A stretch of 64,000 nt of DNA, taken from the NCBI GenBank assembly GCA_963669155.1, contig OZ022581.1, positions 20,802,138 through 20,866,137 on the forward strand, written 5' to 3'. Origin of the DNA: Arbacia lixula (Eukaryota; Echinodermata; Echinoidea; Arbacioida; Arbaciidae). Below the pieces are notes generated by a model. It was not told the origin of the DNA. It was given only the letters and a program-made list of their open reading frames with translations, and made no database searches. Positions within the stretch are counted from its first letter, which is position 1; the number at the start of each line of letters is the position of its first letter. Position numbers and translations under genes: made by a program. Positions 54,531 through 64,000 of this stretch are shown here, in pieces.

Positions 54531-55606
54531 ATTTACAGGATGGAGTATGCTATCCTTACTACATTTATGTTTCTTTACAAAATTTAGATTACCCCAGAAA
54601 GCCCTTTCACTTAAATCTAGCCAGATATATGTTTATTATTAAAAATGCATACATACATTCTAAACATATATAAACCATTTATACACATAATGTATACCGC
54701 TAGGATCATACATATACATGTATATACATACAATCAAGAGAAGCACATAGTTATCAAACGTAATCTACACACGTGAATCAAAGACTATGTTTTACATGCA
54801 TACTAACATTTGTAGATGTTGAGGTCTACGAACAATCATGCAGATACTGAACTTTTGTACCACACTATATATATAAAACATGTATAGGGTTAAAACAAAT
54901 AGGGTAAAAAAATGAATCATTATCTACACCACTGTACGATAATTATGTCCTTTAAATGAGGTTTAAAGAGAAGTGAGAAGTGTATGAAACTACTCTTCTA
55001 ATGCACACTACATTTAATCATAAAATCAGTTAGACATAAAAACAATTAGACTATTAGACTACGATTAGGATAAAATAGGCGGTTTCACAAATTTAAGTGA
55101 AAGGCACATGTTGGATTGCCCCGACTGGTGGTAAACATGAATGGTTAATCTATTTCAGGGAAGGTTAAAACAGTGGGGAAAACAATTAATCGGGTGCTGA
55201 AGAAAAGGCAGCTGCAAATTTTCATAATAGTTTCTCGGATGATAGGTTTGATAAGTTCAAAACTCTAAAGTTTCCATCCGACTGGGTTAGGTGATCAGTC
55301 TCATCCGCCCCGTGGTCTTTGAGGTATAGCTGCCTGGTCTGGAAGAGACAGAGACATATGGTGAGATGGAGGGCGGGGGTGAAGTGTGAATGTGAGGTGT
55401 TGGGAGATTCTCAGAGGAATTTTCCAGTTAAATGTGGCCTATCATGAGGGAGAGCGAATGATTGTTTCAACTTGATATTTTTCGACATTAGACCTCACAA
55501 AATGTACGGATTACTATGATTATGATTATGATTCTGATTATCATGACTGTGGTGGTTCTCGTCATCCCCTAGTCAGTTCCTTTATCTTTATTTGTCTTTC
55601 TCCCTC
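54531..55606. other. non-coding stretch
   Basis: AT-rich sequence with many TATA/ATACAT motifs (54650-54900). No gene. Confidence 0.4.
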
Positions 55607-55607
55607 T

Positions 55608-55659
<52 letters not shown>

Positions 55660-55666
55660 CTCTCTC

Positions 55667-55699
<33 letters not shown>

Positions 55700-55785
55700 T
55701 TCTGTTTTTTTTTCTCTCTCTCATGTCTTCTCTTCTCTATCTCTCTCTGTCTCTGTCTATCTGTCTGTCTGTCTGTCTGTCTCTC
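55607..55785. repeat. (CT)n and (CTGT)n microsatellite
   Basis: Near-pure CT for about 90 bases, a T9 stretch, further CT, then TCTG units to about 55782. Confidence 0.95.
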
Positions 55786-55937
55786 TAAGAGTTGTACCAG
55801 TGTCAGAAATTGACCGCGGAGACGGATCAAATTCATGGAACTGATTCCATCTCGACCACTCATCTCATTGTACGTTTGTGTGCATAATCTCCTCTAATCA
55901 TGTGCACATTGATGTTACGTTGCTAGTTGATCAAGTA

Positions 55938-56276
55938 AGAGCTCATTTCCAAAAAGGGGAAACATTCTTCATCAAATTTGATTTTTTTCTTCTAAATGTA
56001 TAGATTTGAAGTAGCTCTATAAAATGATACCAAAGAAGAGTAGAAATTCCCATTAAAAAGTGAACAAAAATGGCAAAGAAAAGTCACTTCTTTTTCAAAA
56101 GGGGTTAGATCCACTTCAGTTTGCTTGCAAAAGGGGCTAGATCCACAAAGCTAATCTTTGGGAAAAAATATTTGAAAAATATGCAAAACAGGTAGATTTC
56201 TTTCATACCCAATTTTATGTTCATATGGTGGGGTAGTATATCATGACAATTTAGTTTCGCATAAGAAAATTTCAAA
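55938..56276. mobile_element. MITE family H, truncated copy
   Basis: Same order as 54110-54450: GAGCTCATTTCCAAAAAGGGG, ATGTATAGATTTGAAGTAG, CAAAAGGGGTTAGATCCAC, GCAAAAGGGGCTAGATCCAC, TTTCGCATAAGAAAATT. The right terminus is missing. Confidence 0.85.
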
Positions 56277-56619
56277 TGTTAAATGCATGCAATAGGCGTA
56301 GTCACTGTCATCGTCTCCTCATCTACATAAGCTAATGACTTTGCGTGGGATGAATGATGTAACAAAGGATGAACGACCTCAATGACAGTGCATTGTATAA
56401 CATCCGTTCCCTCGGGAGCAAATACGCCAGTGCATAACAAAAAAAGTCGCAATGATCGCAAACAACGTGAGGCAAATGATATAAGAGAAAAATCATCAAT
56501 TACGGGTGCAAATCTTGCAAGCGAAGATGCGTGTGCAATGTTATCATAGTAGAAATCCTACATACCATCAGCCAGCAAAAGGTGTTTCTTTACATGTGGT
56601 CGCTAAAGCAGGTTTCACA
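56277..56619. other. non-coding stretch
   Basis: No recognisable feature. Confidence 0.4.
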
Positions 56620-56878
56620 TGATAAAGGAATAAATATTTTTCATAGAGATATGTGTGTAACAACATGTGTCTAGTGAGATTTCAAATTCACAGGCATAAT
56701 GCTATATATTCTTTTGAAAAAAAAATGAACACAACTTATAGTAGAGTAGTTAGAAATTGACGTCACAAAGTTTATAACTCTGATATCCTTTGAGGATTTT
56801 TTTGTTAAGCCTACACTTATTTTGTTCCTTTCATCTCTCTTCTTATATCAAAAGTGTTTTAACTTCAGAATGGACAAT
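56620..56878. mobile_element. MITE family A, right half
   Basis: Matches the right arm of 61180-61646 (TTTTTCATAGAGATATGTGTG, then ATTGACGTCACAAAG, ATCCTTTGAGGATTTTT) and ends in the decayed terminus AACTTCAGAATGGACAAT. Confidence 0.75.
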
Positions 56879-57400
56879 GAATGTATACACAGTGTAATGT
56901 CAGCTGACAGCTAATTGAATTTAGATTTGACATCATAAAGATTATATCTTATAGCTCTCAAAGGATCTACATGTTAAAACTCTGATGTATACAGTATAGT
57001 AACTTTTGTAAGTTATGTTAATGCTGCTCAGTCGCACTATCTTCAAGAGTACTTTTCGGCTTAGGTGGCTTCATTATATCTTCTTCCCTCACTGGTCTCC
57101 ATTCACCCTATCTCGTTTATATTCTATACTCTCTTAATGCATTTTGTCGGACGACGTGTGAAACTTCCGAAAGGTCAGCATTGCATTAGTTTGCATAATG
57201 CACAAGACGCTTGTATATCCGTGTTACATGTATGCTTAAATATAAATATGACTCCGATTAGTATACTCTGTCTTCGTATTAGGGCTTTCAACATTGTTTC
57301 TTATCCGGACAGGGACGTAACGAGCTTCGCCAAGATTGTTCAAAGATTTCCCGCAAAGTCTCCACCCCGTTTAAGGGGAAAATAGTTTCCCTTCCATGCG

Positions 57401-57559
57401 CCAGGGAACACGATTGGATCAGTCGTGCGACTCTGCGACTGACCGAATCGCAGGGCCCGACCATTGGGTTTCTGTGAGATGGTAACGTCACATTTCCCGT
57501 CGTAGGCACTTGCGACAGCAGAATCGTGGCAAAATCGTGTCGCCTGCTGTGGTCCTTAT
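57401..57559 (-). mobile_element. family I repeat, reverse orientation
   Basis: Shares in inverse orientation with 58303-58478 the blocks GACACGATTTTG, ACGATTCTGC, AAATGTGACGT, GCGATTC and CGCACGACTGATC. About 160 bases, CpG-rich for this window. Confidence 0.8.
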
Positions 57560-57828
57560 CCATCATGTCCATTGGGGTCCATTACGTGACCGTGACTATT
57601 AGAATGTCAGCAATGGGGAACCATTTCTTGAATGGCAACACGATCATGTCATGTGCGTATAGCCTTCGGTTAGGGCAACGTTGTTACGGGCGTGTTGCCA
57701 TTCAATCAAATTAATTTCACGATGCTGAGCACTGCGCTCCCTCGAAAATGTGGAGTCCTCGATTTGAGGTCAGATGACCATGGTGTCAGAGAGTAGAAAC
57801 GGCAAATCTTCAGGAATATAAAATATCG

Positions 57829-57910
57829 TTGAACCCTCTTAGTACCAGTGATGTGTATTATGTGTACTTAATCTAATGGGCTTTAAATACCTTGGTACCA
57901 ATGGGGTTAA
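57829..57910. mobile_element. TTAA-type mini-element (family K)
   Basis: TTGAACCCTCTTAGTACCAG at the left, TTGGTACCAATGGGGTTAA at the right; 82 bases. Confidence 0.7.
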
Positions 57911-58302
57911 ATGTTTTCGATACTGGCGAGCCTTCACCACTTGTGCGTTGCTCACAGATCGAAATGATTAGCCTCAATTATGAATAATAGGCTTTGTCCC
58001 CATTTCGTCACCGTGAGCCATGTTGATACTTGTTTCATAATTGTCTGTGATGGCATGGGTGGGGTGGGGTCGATAATTCATGTTGTTGAAGGCACAACAT
58101 CCGGGATATCTAACAGGCGGGATAGAGAGGGCTGATTGGGATCACGTGAGCATGGCTAATCAGGCAATAACGCCACGTTTCCTGAACTTGTTAGCAGGAT
58201 ACTAGAGTGTATATAGCTAGACCCGGGAGAAATTACCTGTGGAGGTACGTATCACATTACGCATTTTACAAGTGTCTGCGAGAGTGGTCATATACTATGT
58301 TA
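57911..58302. other. non-coding spacer between the two inverted family I copies
   Basis: No gene or repeat recognised. Confidence 0.4.
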
Positions 58303-58478
58303 AGGCCCACCGCAGACCATGGCAGACGACACGATTTTGTCACGATTATCCCACGATTCTGCAGCCACAAGCGCCTGCGACTGGAAATGTGACGTCACCT
58401 TCCTTCACAAATCCAATGACCTGGTCCTGCGATTCAGCCAGTCGCAGCGTCGCACGACTGATCGGATCGTGTCGCCTG
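58303..58478 (+). mobile_element. family I repeat, forward orientation
   Basis: Begins AAGGCCCACCGCAGACCATG then GCAGACGACACGATTTTG, and ends CGCACGACTGATCGGATCGT. The pair with 57401-57559 is inverted, about 740 bases apart. Confidence 0.8.
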
Positions 58479-59449
58479 AGGTGAACTCTAGCGATAAAAG
58501 CATCTCTCATACTCACAACAATGTCAAGAATGCGCAGAAACTGATGATGAAAGAAAAACGGGGAAACGAATTGACCGAATGAGAATGTAAATATAAGAAG
58601 GTTAACAGGGTGATGTGTGAATGAAACCGTCGGGCAAACGTAATCATTTGTTCATGTTCCAAATGAACACTTTGTGTACCAAGAATGAGAATATGAATAC
58701 AAAGTGTGATCCGGCGATATGTGGGTGAAACCGGCGGGCAAAATGTATCAATTTCTTCGTGTTCCAAATTGAAGACGCGATGACTCTCCATTCGAATGTT
58801 AACCCGGTTAAAGGGAATAATCCGTACGTAACAGAGGTTTTACGCAAGCAGTGTACATTAACAAGATTATACCCAGAATACTACTTGCTTACCTTTGATT
58901 CAGAGAGCAAATTTACAGGGCTAATGATTGCGCATTATAAGCACAAATAACTTCCTCATGACAACGTTTATGTCTGATTTTCTGCTTTCATCAGTGTTAA
59001 CCTATTATAGGTGTTGGATTACCCTGAATATAAATCAGAAATCACACACGTATCATTTCATATCGCGCCACACATCTGTGCATATGCCGAAACGCTATAC
59101 ATTGTTGTCATGGCAATATGAATTAATATTTAACTCAATGTGATGGGTAATGTTGTTTGCAGCAAAGGCTTAAATTTCACCAATGTCACTAACACGCATA
59201 CACACAAACACACAAACACACATTCACATTCACTCATTACATACCCTTCACGTATGCACATACATCCACACACAAACGCAAAGTTTCACACACACAATCA
59301 TAAAAAATACCAAGTCAAACACCTTTCCGTACATTACACATCATGAAAGGTAAATTTCCACACTCACATACCAGCATACGTAATTATAAAGACACGTATA
59401 GACGAAGCCAAAACAATTGAGTTCAGAGAGAGGATGACACTTAAACGCC
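58479..59449. other. non-coding stretch with a local duplication and (CA)-rich DNA
   Basis: 58605-58665 and 58690-58770 are diverged direct copies (GTGTGAATGAAACCGTCGGGC and GTGGGTGAAACCGGCGGGC, each then CAAA...ATTTSTTC and TTCCAAAT). (CA)n with many interruptions lies at 59190-59320. No gene. Confidence 0.5.
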
Positions 59450-59534
59450 TTAACCCTCTTAGTACCAAACCAAGAAAAGCCCACTGTATTGACTTATTAC
59501 TCATTTCATGTATCTATGGTACTGTGAGGGTTAA
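59450..59534. mobile_element. TTAA-type mini-element (family K), best copy
   Basis: TTAACCCTCTTAGTACCAAA and ATGGTACTGTGAGGGTTAA; 85 bases, bounded by TTAA at 59450-59453 and 59531-59534. Confidence 0.75.
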
Positions 59535-60228
59535 TCCACTCAAGTGATATTATGTTCTCTCCTTTTCTCATCTCGCTCTCGAGGCAGCTCTTTCCAGAGT
59601 TATTTCGAAAGAATAAACCCAACAGTCCTTGTCAGAACACAAACAATGACGTACCGTGAAAACTTATCGTAAATCAGTAATAACTTTTATAAGTTTTAGT
59701 TCAGCCCCTCTTCATAATGTTATTGACATTTCTCACTTAGTCGTAGGACTGTATTGTGTTTTATCTCTGTACTTTTTACGTTACGATACACTACACATCT
59801 GTTAACGATTCTGGATAATATGTCATTATCATTTATACAATACAATTCTCCTCCATGTACAGTATGTATCTATGCATTCACGTCTCTGTATAAGAATCAC
59901 TCTTTCTCTTTTCCATCTGTGCACTTAATTCATCTCTCTCCTTTAATTATGCTCCTTCTCCGCCAGGTCCCTTTTCATCCCCTCTTCTCACCATATTTGC
60001 GACCTTTCGACATGTTCAGCATGTTCAGTGCTTGCCAATCGTAGCAATCATGATAATGACAACACAGTGCAAAGCTCTGCTTCCCCGGCCGTCTCCCCCG
60101 CGCACACACTGTGCTGATTGTACCGCGAGATGCCTTTGGGACAAGGCGCCAAGATTGTTCAAACAATTTCCGCAAACTTCGCGTCCTGTTTACACGCATG
60201 CAAACTGGTCAAAATTAACGCCGGGACC
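59535..60228. other. non-coding stretch
   Basis: Contains a roughly 50-base repeat, GCCAAGATTGTTCAAACAAT then TTCCGCAAA, near 60147 that also occurs near 57330. No gene. Confidence 0.4.
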
Positions 60229-60241
60229 CCCCCCCCCCCCC

Positions 60242-60305
<64 letters not shown>
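60229..60305. repeat. C16 run and (CT)n
   Basis: Homopolymer C followed by about 60 bases of pure CT. Confidence 0.97.
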
Positions 60306-60310
<5 letters not shown>

Positions 60311-61179
60311 TCAGAGCTCTAGCATCATGTCTAGCTAGACTCTCGTCTATGTATGGTCATGATAGTAGTTAACCCCTTGCGCGCAAGACAAACTGTAGCT
60401 ATATAAGGTTTGTGTGTAATACGTGTACCAATACGCATACTGTAGGTGAAGACAAACAAATTAAATGAAACGCCGGAGAAGAAAAATCATTCGAATTTTC
60501 AGTCATGTAGGGAAAAAGATTAGAAATAATTATCATGTTAATAATCACTTTTTCGAGAGAGGTAATAGATAAGCAGTGAGAGCTCTAATTCATCTGGGAC
60601 ATCTGGAGGAATAATCCGTCTTATCCAACCATAGCATGTGACCGCACTCAATCTAGGACACAGATATCTTTGCTTCCAGGCTGTTAGGCATTTCTTATTC
60701 AAACTATTTAATATGGTTTCAGTAGACTAATCGTTATTGTTTTCTACTCTGGCTCACCAAAACACGTGGGACAGACTGATGACGAGAATGATAACGTAAG
60801 TAATCTTATGAGAAGTAGACTTTATTTTTCAGTTTGTATTAAAAATGTCAAACAGCGTGGAAGACAGGCTATAGACTAAAGAGGCCGATTTACTGGAAAC
60901 CATGAGGGTCTCAGGGGTTGTGCTTCCCGAGCGCCCCCGTACGCCATGCTCCTTATCAAGGCTCAACGGGCCCATTTACGTCGTAGGTCCCCCTACTGAC
61001 GTTTATGCTTTTTAGAAAGGAGTATGTCTGTCGTCTTGGTACTTCATAAGGAACAGGGTCCGTTTAGGTCGCCATATGCCCTCTGCAGCCCCCCCCCCCC
61101 CCTCCACCCCTACTCGCGATGTGCTGCGAATATACGGATAGTATGCCGACATTGGTACTTCGTAAGAAAAAGGAGGCCA
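60306..61179. other. non-coding stretch
   Basis: TTGGTACTTCATAAG (61038) and TTGGTACTTCGTAAG (61154) mark a short duplication; a C14 run lies at 61089-61102. No gene. Confidence 0.4.
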
Positions 61180-61646
61180 CCCAAAGTTAGTTTGGTTGCA
61201 ATCAAAGCAGCAATGAAAGATACGAATGAGTGAAGGTTTGACGAAAATACGTCAAGGGATAAGAAAGTGATGATCTTTTGAAATTTCAATTTTGTGACGT
61301 CAAGTGCGGGGTGCTCTCCAATATGTTGGTTGTGATTCCATTAAGTTTCCTTTTTCTGTTTTTGATGAAGATTTTTTTTTCATAGAGATTTGTGTGTAAA
61401 AACGTGTTCGTAATGATGTATGAAATGCACAAGTAAAATTATGCATATCCTTTTCAGAAAACAGGCATTTACCAAAGAATTGTTCACAACAATTAGGAGA
61501 GCACCTCGCACGCGACGTCACAAAAATCAAAACTTTAAAAGATCATAATGTTCTTATACTTTGACGGATTTTTGTCAAAACTTCACTAATATGTTTGTGT
61601 TATCTGCTTTTATTAACACCAACTTAATTCAGGGTATAGACTTTAA
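61180..61646. mobile_element. MITE family A, near full-length
   Basis: Both arms present: GACGAAAATACGTCAAGGGA and GTGACGTCAAGTGCGGGGTG, mirrored by CACCTCGCACGCGACGTCAC and TTTGACGGATTTTTGTCAAA. Right end TTCAGGGTATAGACTTTAA (TTAA 61643-61646). The left terminus has decayed. Confidence 0.88.
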
Positions 61647-62377
61647 ATCGTTAGGCCCGCTCGTATAAAAGAGACCCTCCTCCCCCTCCCCCTCCCCGTT
61701 TCCTTTATTTGCGATAGGCTTTGAAAAAGGTGCCCCCCCCCCCCCCCTCCGTTCCCCTACTGTCGATTGGCTGTGATAAAGGGGAATGCTTATCGCCTGG
61801 GTACTCTTTTGTTACTAGATATTATGACTCTTTAGACTTCCCCCCCCCCCCCCCCCCCCTCCTCTTCACCATCACCCTTCCCTCAGTCCAATGCAACGCA
61901 GGTGCCGCTTGGATGTCCGTCGCGTGCTTAGGATCGGGTCGAATTATGCGGCAGTAGGGCCTTTTCCTGCGAGATTACATCTGAACAAACAGACTTATGC
62001 AAAGAGACACTGGTGTATCGAGCTTGCAAGCCGACCATGTTCACATGTTCAGGCGGCTAATGATACTGCGCTCGGACAAAATGACGGAGGCGAAGAGAGA
62101 AAATCCGGGGATTTTTATCCTCCCGGAACTGTGCTCTACCTAGACCTGTTTGCTTGCCTTGACTAAAGCAGAACACGGTCATGTAAGCCGAGCTACGCGG
62201 CTGATAGTGCCGGTTAGTGTGCACATGTATTTGACGCGCTCCGACTGCAACCTTTCAAGCAAAAATTGCACATTAATTTCAAGGACACCATATAAGATTT
62301 CCCCCGGCGTGCTTAGGGAGAGTCGGTGATAATTTTGTCATGAATTACACCCAGGCACTTTTTGGACTTTGTTTTTC
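61647..62377. other. non-coding stretch with C-runs
   Basis: C runs at 61733-61748 and 61841-61859. The frame 61891-62166 is open but has no splice context or recognisable motif. Confidence 0.4.
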
Positions 62378-62465
62378 TTAACTCTGTATGTGCTACGTTT
62401 TTTTTTCTTCTGTAATATACACACATTCCCATAGAGCTGCATGTTCCTGGCGCAGAAAGGGTTAA
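62378..62465. mobile_element. TTAA-type mini-element (family K), diverged
   Basis: TTAACTCTGTATGTGCTACG at the left and TGGCGCAGAAAGGGTTAA at the right; 88 bases. Confidence 0.55.
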
Positions 62466-62490
62466 AACGTACAATGCACTGAAAAACAAG

Positions 62491-62570
62491 TTAAATGGAG
62501 AGTCCACCTTAAAAATTTCGATTTTGTGACGTCACGTGCGAGCTTCTCTCCCATATGTTGTTATGAAAAC
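62491..62570. mobile_element. MITE family A, left-terminal fragment
   Basis: TTAA-ATGGAGAGTCCACCTT followed by ATTTTGTGACGTCACGTGCG and CTCTCCCATATGTTG, as in other copies; the remainder has been lost. Confidence 0.7.
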
Positions 62571-62989
62571 GGACCTATCAGAGACGACGCTCGTTTAATG
62601 TGTGAGGAAAATTGAGCGGTATAATGATACGAGGTATGAGTTTTAAAGACGTCAAAACTTAAGATGTATGAAACTCAACTTCAGACTGACCTTCAAAGAA
62701 ATGCTTCGACTTCGAACTCCCGCCAAATATCGTGACGAAACGTGAGCAACTTACAACTTGCAACTTAAAGACTTCACTTTAAAAATCAATGATGTTTGAA
62801 GAACAGGCAGGTCGTTATTACATCAGATCATACATTTGTTGTAGCCAAATTCCATCCACTTACATACCCGTTTTTCATGCTGATTGTAATTCCCCCTACA
62901 ACTCTTCTTTTCTGGAGATATATTTCTATATTTGAACTCTTTGTCAAGTATGAGATGTTGGTTCTCGTTATTGTCTGTGCATGCTGTGA

Positions 62990-63189
62990 NNNNNNNNNNN
63001 NNNNNNNNNNNNNNNNNNNNNNNNNNNNNNNNNNNNNNNNNNNNNNNNNNNNNNNNNNNNNNNNNNNNNNNNNNNNNNNNNNNNNNNNNNNNNNNNNNNN
63101 NNNNNNNNNNNNNNNNNNNNNNNNNNNNNNNNNNNNNNNNNNNNNNNNNNNNNNNNNNNNNNNNNNNNNNNNNNNNNNNNNNNNNNNNN
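62990..63189. other. assembly gap (200 N)
   Basis: Exactly 200 N, directly followed by a G-run (63190-63211). The round number suggests a placeholder of unknown true size. Confidence 0.99.
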
Positions 63190-64000
63190 GGGGGGTGGGG
63201 GGGGGGGGGGAGTCGTCCTGTGGAAGGGTGTGCCTGGGTAGGGCATTCCTTACCTGCTCCACGAACCACGATATCGCCGCTCAGAGTAGTTCATTCATTC
63301 ATATCATCATTCACCTAATACCAGGCACCTATTACACCTGGGTGTAGTGTGGAGATATATACTAAGAATCTTGCTGAATGACATACATGCCGTGATGGGA
63401 CTAGTCCACCCCCTGGACTGTATTTAGCAATCCGCCGACAACGAACGTTGGTGGCGCATCAGGCCTGAACCTGGGACCTCCATCGGGAGCGTGGCCACTA
63501 TACCTATGATTCATCACACACTTCCACCATTGTGTGTACCCTAATTTTCATGTTCATTTCGGAAAGAACCTGAGCCTGAGAGAAACCCTGCGATGCTGTA
63601 TTTCCTTGATATTTGTACAACCACGTAAGAGTTTTGGTTGATGTTCTGATAAAACTGGAGCAATATGCTGTGCCTGTGGTTCGTACAATATTTTACAGAA
63701 GTTGGCAATGTCTGCCTAGTGCATATACATGTACCACTGTTCAATTCGCCGCATTCTTCTTATGGTAGGATCTTGTGTGCATCATTTCGCATGATTCTGA
63801 GAAAACATGATTTATATTTTTTATCAAAGAAACCGCAGGCAGACGGCGAGCGAGCAGACACCCAAATCCCTGCGACAATTTACCGATTATCGGTTCCATT
63901 TGTCAGTCCGATATACCATTAGACCATCGATGCGAACAATCACACAGAGCAATGCTCTTTAGCCGCCATGGGACGATGGGGAAGAATAAAGAGAGAGAGG
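63190..64000. other. window end, no supportable gene
   Basis: After the G-run the sequence is non-coding as far as I can tell. 63430-63510 has a faint tRNA-like look on the minus strand (GGTATAGTGG and GGTTCAGGCC) but no tRNA fold. The last bases enter a (GA)n. Confidence 0.4.

Noticed and set aside
63430-63510. tRNA-like sequence on the minus strand
   Set aside because: A-box-like GGTATAGTGG and B-box-like GGTTCAGGCC are present, but no cloverleaf with correct stems can be drawn; perhaps a decayed tRNA-derived SINE.

Overview
The window is eukaryotic nuclear DNA from an AT-rich metazoan genome. Evidence: small exons with GT/AG junctions, long introns, very abundant simple repeats ((CT)n/(GA)n, (CA)n, (AGT)n, (GAA)n, (CTAT)n and homopolymeric G/C runs), many short palindromic DNA-transposon remnants (MITEs), a decayed LINE tail, and two recognisable animal-type membrane-protein genes. 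The gene content and repeat style fit a marine deuterostome, most likely an echinoderm such as a sea urchin. That placement is inference; nothing in the window names the species. A run of 200 N at 62990-63189 marks a scaffold gap.

Two genes are well supported. (1) 5819-10538 (+): a five-exon gene, all introns phase 1, encoding a predicted 550-residue type II membrane protein. Its extracellular part is a pectin-acetylesterase/NOTUM-family alpha/beta hydrolase domain (carbohydrate esterase family 13). The family fold motifs are clear, but all three catalytic positions appear replaced (Ser to Gly286, Asp to Asn388, His to Asp442) and the oxyanion-hole glycines are altered. It therefore reads as a membrane-tethered pseudoenzyme, which is the most interesting object in the window. 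(2) 42566-43501 (+): an intronless coding exon for a seven-helix TMEM45-family (DUF716) membrane protein, preceded by a splice acceptor inside a 5' UTR and followed by a poly(A) signal. A possible last coding exon of an upstream gene lies at 166-261. Nothing in the sequence ties the two genes functionally.

Layout: 1-560 possible gene tail; 560-4700 intergenic, microsatellite-rich; 4700-11500 esterase-like gene with repeat-filled introns; 11.2-42 kb a repeat-dominated interval (at least eight MITE families, five small tandem arrays, a LINE 3' fragment at 31790-32560, a telomere-like array inside an inverted-repeat element at 38006-38394), which could equally be the first intron of the TMEM45-like gene; 42.2-43.9 kb TMEM45-like gene; 44-64 kb again repeat-dominated with no gene I can defend, including a 222-bp pure (GAA)n tract, a 20-bp-stem hairpin at 51187-51240 and several paired MITE copies.

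Two of the MITE families have ends bounded by TTAA, the target duplication typical of piggyBac and Kolobok elements. Members of one family sit inside the esterase-like gene. One TTAA element (24344-25329) carries a second, unrelated 459-bp element inserted in it with a perfect 5-bp target duplication, which gives a relative insertion order.
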